From positions 215,820 through 279,819 of the forward strand of contig JALCCG010000003.1 of assembly GCA_023212695.1 (NCBI GenBank): a DNA stretch of 64,000 bases, given 5' to 3'. Below the pieces are notes generated by a model. It ran no database searches. It had not been told where the DNA came from and worked only from the letters and a program-made list of their open reading frames with translations. This document shows positions 17,889-25,418 of this stretch, piece after piece (within the stretch, counting starts at the first letter, position 1; the number at the start of each line of letters is the position of its first letter). Source of the stretch: Sporisorium sorghi (lineage: Eukaryota > Basidiomycota > Ustilaginomycetes > Ustilaginales > Ustilaginaceae). The translations under genes were made by a program, and so were the position numbers.

Positions 17889-18245
17889 TTAATCCCATAC
17901 CTTTAATCGTTCAACCATATCGGTCATTACATTCTTATCATGTTCATCCAGGTCGCTAATCTCCACCCATTTCCGAAACTTATCCAGCTCACGGACACGC
18001 GTTTCATGCTTGCTCAGCAGCCCAAGCTTCTCTTCGTAAGACTCAAGCACCTGCTCTGCACGCTTAATATGTTCATAGACGGCCTGACGACTAATCTCAA
18101 ATTCACCAGCGATTTCTCCCAAGGAAAAATCGTCATGGAAATAATATTTCAAAAAGGTCTGCTGCTTCTCTGTCAGCAGCTGCTCATAAAAATCGAACAG
18201 CAGATTGATCCGGTTCGTCTTCTCGAGCCGATTCTCCTGACTCAT
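17889..18245 (-). CDS. ylxM: YlxM family (UPF0122) SRP-associated DNA-binding-like protein
   Basis: 118 aa. A sigma-70 region 4-like helix-turn-helix: FLKYYFHDDFSLGEIAGEF, then EISRQAVYEHIKRAEQVLES. In streptococci YlxM binds Ffh and scRNA and alters SRP GTPase activity. It is the first gene of the operon, 21 bp before ffh, behind a strong sigma-A promoter. Confidence 0.95.
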   Translation of the reverse strand: MSQENRLEKTNRINLLFDFYEQLLTEKQQTFLKYYFHDDFSLGEIAGEFEISRQAVYEHIKRAEQVLESYEEKLGLLSKHETRVRELDKFRKWVEISDLDEHDKNVMTDMVERLKVWD

Positions 18246-18301
18246 TTAAGGGCACCCCCCTCGTCAAGGAAAAACACTTTACAGTTCGCTTAACGAACCT
18301 T

Positions 18302-18330
18302 ATCATACATAAAACAAAGAAGGATGTCAA
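18302..18330 (-). promoter_or_regulatory. Strong sigma-A promoter of ylxM-ffh-rpsP-khpA-rimM-trmD
   Basis: Minus strand: perfect -35 TTGACA (18330-18325), 17-nt spacer, -10 TATGAT (18307-18302). Its -35 lies inside the terminator hairpin of the upstream gene. Confidence 0.85.
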
Positions 18331-18352
18331 GCAATTTCCCTTGTCATCCTTC
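18319..18352 (-). terminator. Terminator of the hemolysin III family gene, overlapping the ylxM promoter
   Basis: 13-bp stem with one mismatch: GAAGGATGTCAAG (18319-18331) and CTTGTCATCCTTC (18340-18352), followed on the minus strand by TTTGTTTTATG. The right half of the transcript hairpin contains the TTGACA of the next promoter. Confidence 0.75.
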
Positions 18353-18383
18353 TTCATGTGCAGCAAGCCTTTTCCTACCCTGT

Positions 18384-19031
18384 TTACCCGACAGGAAGAA
18401 GGTAGATCAGTATCGCAAAAAAGTGGAGAATCGATCCCGCAAGTACAAACAAATGCCAGATCGCATGATGGTACGGAAAGCCCCGCCATACGTAAAAGAT
18501 GGTGCCTAGGGTGTACAGCACGCCGCCAAGAGCGAGCAAATTCATACCCTGCGGTGCCACAACCGCGGTTAAAGGGTTCCAGGCAATAACGATCAGCCAG
18601 CCCATCGCAATGTAGAATATCGTGGAGAGAAACAGAAACTTCTTCACGAAGAAGGCTTTGAAGATGACGCCGAACAGTGCAACTCCCCAGACGATTCCGA
18701 AGAGGCTCCATCCAAGCGTTCCACGAATAGCCACCAGCAGGAAGGGAGTGTACGTTCCTGCGATAAACAAGTAAATGGAGGAATGATCCATAAACTCAAA
18801 GAAATCCTTGGCTTTACCGTCCCTCAAGCCGTGAACCAGCGTTGAACTCAAATACAGAAGCAGCATCGTCGAGCCGTAGATCGTAAAGCTGACAATATGC
18901 CATGCAGTGCCCTTCAAACTTGAAAATACAATCAAGAGCACCAGCGCAGCAACACTTAGCGCTGCTCCTATGCCATGTGTTATTGCATTCGCTATCTCTT
19001 CTCGGCGTGGATAAGTGTAAGTATTGGCCAT
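18384..19031 (-). CDS. Hemolysin III family (PAQR-type) membrane protein
   Basis: 215 aa with seven predicted membrane helices. Family marks: EEIANAITHGIGAALSVAAL, STLVHGL, EFMDHSSIYLFIAGTYTPF (Asp-His) and the C-terminal HHAIWHLFVLAGSILHFFA (His pair), which form the metal site of PAQR-type hydrolases. The name comes from a Bacillus cereus homolog; most members are thought to act in membrane homeostasis, and haemolysis is not implied here. The start at 19031 has AAAGGA 8 nt upstream. Confidence 0.9.
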   Translation of the reverse strand: MANTYTYPRREEIANAITHGIGAALSVAALVLLIVFSSLKGTAWHIVSFTIYGSTMLLLYLSSTLVHGLRDGKAKDFFEFMDHSSIYLFIAGTYTPFLLVAIRGTLGWSLFGIVWGVALFGVIFKAFFVKKFLFLSTIFYIAMGWLIVIAWNPLTAVVAPQGMNLLALGGVLYTLGTIFYVWRGFPYHHAIWHLFVLAGSILHFFAILIYLLPVG

Positions 19032-19108
19032 AACAGGTATCCTTTCGCTTGAAATCTTATACTTCATTATAAGCCCTGCCAGCATACAAAATCCAGCAAG
19101 CATCCAGA

Positions 19109-20227
19109 TCAACGCCCTTTTGAACGGAAAAATTGCAAAATGGCGTCGACGATTTGACGCGAGGCAGTGCCATCACCAAAGGGATTGCTGGCTCTTGCCA
19201 TGTTGCGGTAGGTCTCCTCATCCGTTAACAGCTTCTCTATTCCTGCCACTACCTCATCGCAATTCGTGCCAACACACTTTAAGGTGCCCGCTGTAACCCC
19301 TTCAGGACGCTCTGTCTTGTCCCTCAATACCAGAACCGGTTTCCCCAGCGACGGCGCTTCCTCCTGAATACCCCCGGAATCCGTCAAGACGAGATATGCG
19401 CGCTGCATGATATGGTGAAGATCAACAACATCCAGCGGTCCTGTCAGATGAATTCGCTCATGTCCCTCCAGGGCTTGTGCTACCGCCTGCTGCAAAACGG
19501 GGTTCGGATGAACCGGATACACCACTTCGACGTCCGGGTGCTTCTGAACAGTTCGCTTCACAGCCTCAAGCACTCCCTTCATAGGTTCACCCCAATTCTC
19601 ACGGCGATGCATCGTCATGAGAATTAGGCGGGCATTTTCCCGCAGCTTGCTCTGTATAGGGTGCTTAAAGGGAGCCTGCAGCGTCCATTTCATGGCATCG
19701 ATCCCCGTATTCCCCGTTACATACACATGATCCGTGCGATGCTCGGCTCTGAGATTGGAAGCTGACAGCGTTGTAGGAGCGAAATGCATATCGGCTATTC
19801 TGCCAATCCATTCCCGGTTCATCTCCTCCGGAAATGGCGCGTATTTGTCATAAGTCCTCAAACCCGCTTCCACGTGCCCAACCGGCACTTTCGCATAATA
19901 GGCCGCCAAGGCGCCTATGAATGCCGTTGTTGTATCCCCGTGAACCAGGACCAGATCGTATGTTTGCGCCTGGAATACGTTCTCCATCCCTTTTAACAGG
20001 TCGGCACTCAGGCTGTACAGCGACTGTCCTTCCTTCATCATATTTAAATCCGTCTGAGCCTTAATCTCAAAAAATTGAAGAACCTGATCCAGCATTTCCC
20101 GATGCTGGGCGGTGACACAGACGATTGGGGTCAGTCCCGGGGTACGTTCCAATTCCTTGACCAACGGTGCCATTTTGATCGCTTCCGGACGCGTTCCAAA
20201 GATAACAAGAACATTTTTTTGATCCAC
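19109..20227 (-). CDS. wecB: UDP-N-acetylglucosamine 2-epimerase (non-hydrolysing)
   Basis: 372 aa. Interconverts UDP-GlcNAc and UDP-ManNAc for teichoic-acid linkage units and surface glycans; in Bacillus the ortholog is mnaA (yvyH). VIFGTRPEAIKMAPLVKEL, HVEAGLRTYDKYAPFPEE and LTDSGGIQEEAPSLGKPVLVLR are diagnostic. It points away from the polysaccharide island that starts 209 bp upstream, and could supply its precursor (inference). In-frame TTG/GTG starts differ little; the ATG at 20227 fits the family. Confidence 0.95.
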   Translation of the reverse strand: MDQKNVLVIFGTRPEAIKMAPLVKELERTPGLTPIVCVTAQHREMLDQVLQFFEIKAQTDLNMMKEGQSLYSLSADLLKGMENVFQAQTYDLVLVHGDTTTAFIGALAAYYAKVPVGHVEAGLRTYDKYAPFPEEMNREWIGRIADMHFAPTTLSASNLRAEHRTDHVYVTGNTGIDAMKWTLQAPFKHPIQSKLRENARLILMTMHRRENWGEPMKGVLEAVKRTVQKHPDVEVVYPVHPNPVLQQAVAQALEGHERIHLTGPLDVVDLHHIMQRAYLVLTDSGGIQEEAPSLGKPVLVLRDKTERPEGVTAGTLKCVGTNCDEVVAGIEKLLTDEETYRNMARASNPFGDGTASRQIVDAILQFFRSKGR

Positions 20228-20436
20228 GAATCTTCACACTCCCCCTCGCTTTTATATGAAAAGATATATCTGGGATGACATATCTTAAGCATTATATGGA
20301 AATTTGATAGATTCGTTCTGGTCATGCGCACGCTTGAGAAAAACCAACCATTTTTCAATCACTCGGCTCATTCGTCCAATTCTATGAAGCTAGCATTGCA
20401 TATATTATTGCGAGAACAAAGAAAGGAGGAAACCTC

Positions 20437-21465
20437 TTGGCTGTCATCATTTATCCCAGAACGATGAACTGGTCGTACATGAAACAGAGACCGCAGCAGC
20501 TAATGACTCAATTGGGCTCGCTTGGTCATCAGGTTTTCTTCGAAAACCTGGCACCGCTGGATAGGGAGTTTAAAGAGATTGAACCGAATGTGTATCTGTT
20601 TACGGATACCAAGGCATTTCTGCACAAAAAGCTGCCTGCATTGCGAAAGGAGCATCCCGTTGCCGTCTGGACGACCTGGTCCAAGCTCCGGACGCGCATT
20701 TCCACGCTCTTTGACCCTGATATTACAATCTACGACTGCTGCGATGAATTTCCGCATTGGGCTAAATACGAACCCAAAATGATTGACGAGGCGGATCATG
20801 TCGTATGTACGGCAGAGGTCATTCGCACCCGATTGTCACTGGCATACCCCGATAAACCACTGACCTTGATTCCGAATGGCGCTGATGCTTCGTTTTTTCA
20901 TATTCCATCCAGTGATAGACCCGTTGATCTGCCTCCGGGTCCTGTTGTTGCTTATATCGGTGCTTGGGCCTATTGGGTAGATCATGAACTGTTCGCTAAA
21001 GCCGCCATTCAATTTCCGAACGTCCAGTTTGTATCCATTGGAGCTCCTTACGGCAGCTCAGGCGACTATTCGAAGCTGCCTAACGTGCATATACTCGGGG
21101 AAAAGCCACACTACGAGCTCAAGCATTACCTCACTCATATCGACGTTGCGTTGATTCCATTCCAATACCATCCGATTACGCTCGCAACCAATCCCGTTAA
21201 AGCCTATGAATACTTGGCATCGGGTGTCCGGGTGCTATCAACGGCCTTGCCGGAATGCATCGCCATGGAGCCGCATGTAACCACTGCGACAACCCATGAC
21301 GATTTCCTTGTTAAGCTGGCCTCCATGCTTCATCACCCTGACACTGCAGAGCATAAGCTGGCCCGGATTGCGTACGCCCGAGAGAACCGCTGGATTGAGC
21401 GCGGACTGAAAGCCGATCAGGTCATCCGGCAAGTCCTCCATGATAAAGGCTTGACATCGAATTGA
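20437..21465 (+). CDS. TuaH-like glycosyltransferase (GT4-type fold)
   Basis: 342 aa, TTG start with AGGAGGA 6 nt upstream. It resembles the TuaH-type transferases of teichuronic acid clusters: N-terminal IIYPRTMNWSYMKQRPQQLM, middle ITIYDCCDEFPHW, then LIPNGADASFF, and the C-terminal donor part with PVKAYEYLASGVRVLSTALPE, where the Glu of the usual E-x7-E/KxYE motif lies. Cytoplasmic enzyme adding a sugar to a lipid-linked or nascent glycan. It is first of five plus-strand genes; the stop overlaps the next start (TTGA). Confidence 0.8.
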   Translation: MAVIIYPRTMNWSYMKQRPQQLMTQLGSLGHQVFFENLAPLDREFKEIEPNVYLFTDTKAFLHKKLPALRKEHPVAVWTTWSKLRTRISTLFDPDITIYDCCDEFPHWAKYEPKMIDEADHVVCTAEVIRTRLSLAYPDKPLTLIPNGADASFFHIPSSDRPVDLPPGPVVAYIGAWAYWVDHELFAKAAIQFPNVQFVSIGAPYGSSGDYSKLPNVHILGEKPHYELKHYLTHIDVALIPFQYHPITLATNPVKAYEYLASGVRVLSTALPECIAMEPHVTTATTHDDFLVKLASMLHHPDTAEHKLARIAYARENRWIERGLKADQVIRQVLHDKGLTSN

Positions 21466-22637
21466 TCCCGTACAACTTACTTCGCACGCAAGCATTAGGC
21501 TATGGATTGACCAATACGTCAGCGTACCGCGATCGTATCCTTCAGGAAGTCACACATGCGGACAGAGAATGGGTTCTCTGGAGCCTCAGCAGGTCTTTTC
21601 CCATGAGAAGAACACTCATTTCCTTCCCTATGCCTGCACATATCCCGGACGCTGTAGTCTGTATATGTGTTCATGGTGTTCCTCTCTATTGGAAAAAAAC
21701 CTGGCTGATCGCAAGGCTCACCCATTGGAACGCCAGGCTCCCCGCTGCCCGATTTCTGCCTTATGATCTGCTGCCAACGGACTCAAGACTTGTTCTGCAT
21801 CTGGATGCATCACAGAACGATTCGTTTCAAAAGGAACTGCCATATATTCTCCCGATACTTGCATCCACACAGATGCAAGAGAAACAAACTGAAGACAAAG
21901 GGGACTTATCTCCTGTGGTCCCTGCTCAACCTGCAGTTTCCATATTGATGAGCATTCATAATATGAAAGACACTCTGGGCTGGAGCATCCGTTCTGTGCT
22001 GGCACAAACCAACGAAAACTGGGAGCTGCTGATTGGGGATGACGGCTCTGAGGACGAGAGTCTTGAAGAAGCCTGCACTTATCAAGACAGCAGAATACGT
22101 GTTCTTTCGCAAGCGCGTAATCGCGGGAAAGCCATGATGATGAACCGGCTGCTCTTTGAAGCAAGGGGGCGTTACATTCTGGAACTGGATGGGGATGACT
22201 GGCTGGCACCGAACGCAGTAGCACTCCTGACCGAAGCGCTTGACCTGAATCCGGATGGCGGTATCGCTACGGGATGGTATGGCTGCTGGGAACGAACCAG
22301 GCAGTTCGGTCCGCTGTGGAGAAGGGATGTGGACTCCGGCAGGCTTCATTCAGAATCATCCGCTCCGTTGCCCAATCCATCGAATGACCGCAGTCACCCG
22401 ATCGTGCCCAGAATGTATCGCAAATCTTCTCTGATTGCCATCGGCGGCTGGTGGAATCGTGAGGATCGCCTCGGACGTATCTTCGAAGATATGGACGTCA
22501 CCTCCCGTCTCCTGAAACACAGCTCTCTAGCTCATGTCACGGCTGTCCTCTATCATCGTGTTATCGACGGCACCAGTATCAGCCAACGTAATCGTAACCT
22601 CTTGAAAATCTGGAATCAGCAGTCAGACAAAATCTAG
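21462..22637 (+). CDS. Family 2 glycosyltransferase with N-terminal extension
   Basis: 391 aa, TTG start overlapping the stop of the previous gene by 4 nt. Residues 1-155 are an extension of unknown fold. The GT-A domain starts near 160: VSILMSIHNMKDTLGWSIRS, ELLIGDDGSEDESLEEA, then the metal-binding ELDGDDWLAPNAVAL and FEDMDVTSRLLKHS near the end. An inverting transferase working on the same glycan as its neighbours (inference). Confidence 0.85.
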   Translation: MIPYNLLRTQALGYGLTNTSAYRDRILQEVTHADREWVLWSLSRSFPMRRTLISFPMPAHIPDAVVCICVHGVPLYWKKTWLIARLTHWNARLPAARFLPYDLLPTDSRLVLHLDASQNDSFQKELPYILPILASTQMQEKQTEDKGDLSPVVPAQPAVSILMSIHNMKDTLGWSIRSVLAQTNENWELLIGDDGSEDESLEEACTYQDSRIRVLSQARNRGKAMMMNRLLFEARGRYILELDGDDWLAPNAVALLTEALDLNPDGGIATGWYGCWERTRQFGPLWRRDVDSGRLHSESSAPLPNPSNDRSHPIVPRMYRKSSLIAIGGWWNREDRLGRIFEDMDVTSRLLKHSSLAHVTAVLYHRVIDGTSISQRNRNLLKIWNQQSDKI

Positions 22638-22664
22638 AACGCATTCGCAAAGGAGGTGAACGTA

Positions 22665-23675
22665 TTGCATATTGCCGCTTCCGGGTACTATGGCATGGGA
22701 AACTTCGGAGATGACTTGTTTCTTCACACCCTTAGGCAGGTATTCCGCGAACATCACGTCTACCCTTGGAACTCCCGCCTGGATCCGCACCGAACGGATG
22801 CTTTCATTATCGGAGGAGGCGATTTAATCACACCCTACTCGTTCAACCGTTATTACTTCCCGCCACAACTAAATGGACAGCCCACATGGGTGTATGGCGT
22901 AGGTATCGTGGATGCCTACCCCGAACACACTTGGCCCGAAGAGCAGGTAGCCGCGTATCGCGACATGATTTCCAAGGCGAACCGGGTAGTCTTCCGGGAT
23001 GAACGATCCTCGGCTATCGCCAAGCGGGCGCGATTTCATCGCAACGTGGAGACGGCTCCTGACATGGTGTTCGGCTATCGTCAGCCCGACATCCCGGTAC
23101 AGCGATTTTCCAGACGTCCCACCATCGGGGTTGTCGTATTCGCCTATGAATCATTCCCTATGGACAATATGACAAAACTTCTGGGACATCTTACGGCAAA
23201 AGGCTACCATGCCGTGCTTATACCGGTCATTCATCATCCTGGGAATGCGTACTCGGACTACAACACCTGTTTACAGTTGCAGCGAAACATCAAGGAATGC
23301 ACGCCTGCAGCTTCCGTTGAAACGCTGCCGTTTCTTATGGACATTGAGCTGACTTACCGCTTCATTCAATCCGTTGACTATTTAATCTCCTTCAAACTTC
23401 ATCCGTCGCTGGCCGCCTTGCGCGGGGGTAAGCCTGTACTGGCGCTCAGCACCATGAGCAAAGTGCATAGCCTCCTAAGCTCCTTTGGTCTAGGTCAGTA
23501 TTTTACCGACTATCGTCAACCGCTTGAGGCGCTGATCGATAAAACCGAAACCTTCCTTAAGTACGGTCCTGGTCATGTGCAGCAAGTTATGCCTATGATC
23601 CGGGCAGCAGAGAACGAAAGCATGGCCTCCCTTCAGGGTTTAAAGCATCATATTGAAGGGCACACCCGATGGTAA
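22665..23675 (+). CDS. Polysaccharide pyruvyl transferase family protein
   Basis: 336 aa. GYYGMGNFGDDLFLHTLRQ is the N-terminal signature, AFIIGGGDLITP and VYGVGIVDAYP follow, then the C-terminal half with ISFKLHPSLAALRGGKPVLAL, where the conserved His lies. Members (CsaB, EpsO type) put ketal pyruvate on surface sugars, often anchoring S-layer proteins, using PEP. The start is TTG at 22665: AGGAGG ends 8 nt before it, while the GTG at 22656 overlaps that ribosome binding site. The spacing to the previous gene is 27 bp. Confidence 0.85.
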   Translation: MHIAASGYYGMGNFGDDLFLHTLRQVFREHHVYPWNSRLDPHRTDAFIIGGGDLITPYSFNRYYFPPQLNGQPTWVYGVGIVDAYPEHTWPEEQVAAYRDMISKANRVVFRDERSSAIAKRARFHRNVETAPDMVFGYRQPDIPVQRFSRRPTIGVVVFAYESFPMDNMTKLLGHLTAKGYHAVLIPVIHHPGNAYSDYNTCLQLQRNIKECTPAASVETLPFLMDIELTYRFIQSVDYLISFKLHPSLAALRGGKPVLALSTMSKVHSLLSSFGLGQYFTDYRQPLEALIDKTETFLKYGPGHVQQVMPMIRAAENESMASLQGLKHHIEGHTRW

Positions 23676-23694
23676 TAGAGAAAGGAGAATGACT

Positions 23695-24015
23695 ATGTGT
23701 TGCTTCCTGTTCTGCAGACGACTTGCTGCACGAGTAAAGATGTTAACACGGCAAGTTGAGTTTCTAAGCCAGCAGACCGGACAATTGACCGAACGCGTAG
23801 AGTCATTGGAGAGTCAGGTGCTCACGGGCTTAACCATCATTCCGGAACTGGTTCACTATTTCGAAGTCCGCACAGGGCAGCAAGTACGGGTCAGCACCAC
23901 CTTTGTCACCTTGGAAGGCGTTGTGCTTGCAACTGCCGAGGACGGGGTACAGCTCCGTGAAGCTTCCGGAGATCTGATGCTGATTCCATTCGCGAATATT
24001 ACTTCCGTTCAATAA
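23695..24015 (+). CDS. Small protein with coiled coil and Sm-like/DUF2642-like domain
   Basis: 106 aa. Cys-rich start (MCCFLFCRR), coiled coil about 9-45 (VKMLTRQVEFLSQQTGQLTE), then a small beta domain about 60-106: GQQVRVSTTFVTLEGVVLAT and LMLIPFANITSVQ. That pattern matches DUF2642-type proteins, several of which are tied to spores in Bacillus. ATG at 23695 has AAAGGAG 7 nt upstream; the ATG two codons earlier is too close to it. Placed 19 bp after the pyruvyltransferase. Confidence 0.65.
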   Translation: MCCFLFCRRLAARVKMLTRQVEFLSQQTGQLTERVESLESQVLTGLTIIPELVHYFEVRTGQQVRVSTTFVTLEGVVLATAEDGVQLREASGDLMLIPFANITSVQ

Positions 24016-24079
24016 ATCCCCTCAATGGCTGCTGATCTTCCGTTTCAAACTTTCATTACAGCGAGGAGGGAATTTCGAT

Positions 24080-24283
24080 ATGCGCTACGTGGATTGGCTG
24101 CAAGGATTTATCGGATCCGAAACCGAAGTAACAGTGTCGGGAGATGTGATCATTGGTAACCTGACCGAGGTGGGAGAAGGGACCCTCTCTTTAAAAATCC
24201 CGCCCATCATCTATGGCCCGCCAACCGATACAGCTATCATCCCGCTTCGTGCGATTGAATTCGTTCGAATCGTCTCTTCTTAA
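24080..24283 (+). CDS. Small Sm-like/DUF2642-like protein, 67 aa
   Basis: 67 aa, a single beta-rich domain: SETEVTVSGDVIIGNLTEVG, then LSLKIPPIIYGPPTDTAIIP and LRAIEFVRIVSS. It is the same general pattern as the C-terminal half of the gene before it, without the coiled coil. GAGGAGGG lies about 11 nt before the ATG. It is the last gene of the island and is followed by a strong terminator. Function unknown; a coat or exosporium role is a guess from family and context. Confidence 0.6.
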   Translation: MRYVDWLQGFIGSETEVTVSGDVIIGNLTEVGEGTLSLKIPPIIYGPPTDTAIIPLRAIEFVRIVSS

Positions 24284-24326
24284 CAACATCTTGGTTATAA
24301 CTCGAATCGAACATGATCGAACATGA

Positions 24327-24359
24327 AAAAGGACCGAAAGTACAACTTTCGGTCCTTTT
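24327..24359. terminator. Bidirectional terminator between the polysaccharide island and ftsY
   Basis: Perfect 14-bp stem AAAAGGACCGAAAG / CTTTCGGTCCTTTT, loop TACAA. It serves both convergent transcripts. Confidence 0.92.
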
Positions 24360-24385
24360 GTGTGTTAGTTTAACCTCAGAAGCGT

Positions 24386-25387
24386 CTACTCTTCTTGGTC
24401 TGCTTCATTCTCTTCTTCCTTAATCAATCCGGCAAACAAGGCATGGACAAATTGCTCCGAATCAAAAGTCTGAAGATCCCCCATCTTTTCTCCAAGCCCT
24501 ACCAGCTTCACTGGCAAATTCAACTCTTGGCGAATCGCAATGACAATTCCGCCTTTAGCCGTACCATCCAGCTTGGTTAATACAAGCCCGGTCACGCCGC
24601 TCTTCTCACCGAACAGTTTGGCCTGACTTAGCGCATTCTGACCTGTCGTGGCATCGAGTACCATTAATACTTCATGCGGCGCACTTGGGATTTCGCGTTG
24701 AATGACACGGAATATCTTATTCAGCTCTTCCATCAGATTCGATTTGTTCTGAAGGCGCCCCGCCGTATCACAGATCAGAATATCCGCCTGTCGCTGCTTG
24801 GCTGCTTGAACCGCGTCGAACATGACCGCTGCCGGATCAGAGCCAGGCTGCTGCTTAATAACCTCCACGCCAACCCGTTCGCCCCATACTTCGAGCTGTT
24901 CAATGGCACCGGCGCGGAACGTATCACCCGCTGCTAGCAGAACTTTTTTGCCCTCCTGCTTGTAACGGTGCGCAAGCTTACCGATTGTAGTTGTCTTACC
25001 AACTCCGTTTACACCAACAAAGAGAATGACCGTAATTCCATCCGGATTCTCGCGCAGTTCATTGCTGCTGTCATCCCGAAGGAGACCCATCAGTTTCTCG
25101 GATAATACCGGCTGCAAATCGGCAGCATCCTCGATCCGCCGTTTTTTTACTTCGGCACGAAGATCCTCCATCAGGTCCATGACCGTGTTGACGCCAACAT
25201 CAGCGCCAATCAGAATCTCTTCCAATTCCTCGTAGAACTCCTCATCGATCTTTTTGCGGCGAATCACCAGGTCCGACACTTTCTCGATAAAGCCCTTCCG
25301 GGTTTTCTCCAGTCCATCCCGGAACTGTTTCGTTACGTTTTCTGTCTTGCTGGAAATGCTCTCTTTTAACTTCTTAAAAAAGCTCAT
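24386..25387 (-). CDS. ftsY: Signal recognition particle receptor FtsY
   Basis: 333 aa. SRP receptor GTPase. N-terminal helix [14 protein letters not shown] domain with Walker [10 protein letters not shown] near 128, [25 protein letters not shown] and [10 protein letters not shown]. It lacks the long acidic A domain seen in E. coli, as in other Bacillota; a short acidic tail ([10 protein letters not shown]) ends the protein. It lies 31 bp after smc. Confidence 0.97.
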   Translation of the reverse strand: MSFFKKLKESISSKTENVTKQFRDGLEKTRKGFIEKVSDLVIRRKKIDEEFYEELEEILIGADVGVNTVMDLMEDLRAEVKKRRIEDAADLQPVLSEKLMGLLRDDSSNELRENPDGITVILFVGVNGVGKTTTIGKLAHRYKQEGKKVLLAAGDTFRAGAIEQLEVWGERVGVEVIKQQPGSDPAAVMFDAVQAAKQRQADILICDTAGRLQNKSNLMEELNKIFRVIQREIPSAPHEVLMVLDATTGQNALSQAKLFGEKSGVTGLVLTKLDGTAKGGIVIAIRQELNLPVKLVGLGEKMGDLQTFDSEQFVHALFAGLIKEEENEADQEE

Positions 25388-25418
25388 ACGTTCCCTCCAT
25401 GTGATGGTTTATGTTAAA

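Noticed and set aside
18384..19031. Reading the hemolysin III family gene as a toxin
   Set aside because: The PAQR-type metal site and seven helices point to a housekeeping membrane protein; nothing supports haemolytic activity.
22656..22664. GTG start for the pyruvyltransferase
   Set aside because: The codon is part of the AGGAGGTG ribosome binding site itself; TTG at 22665 has correct spacing.
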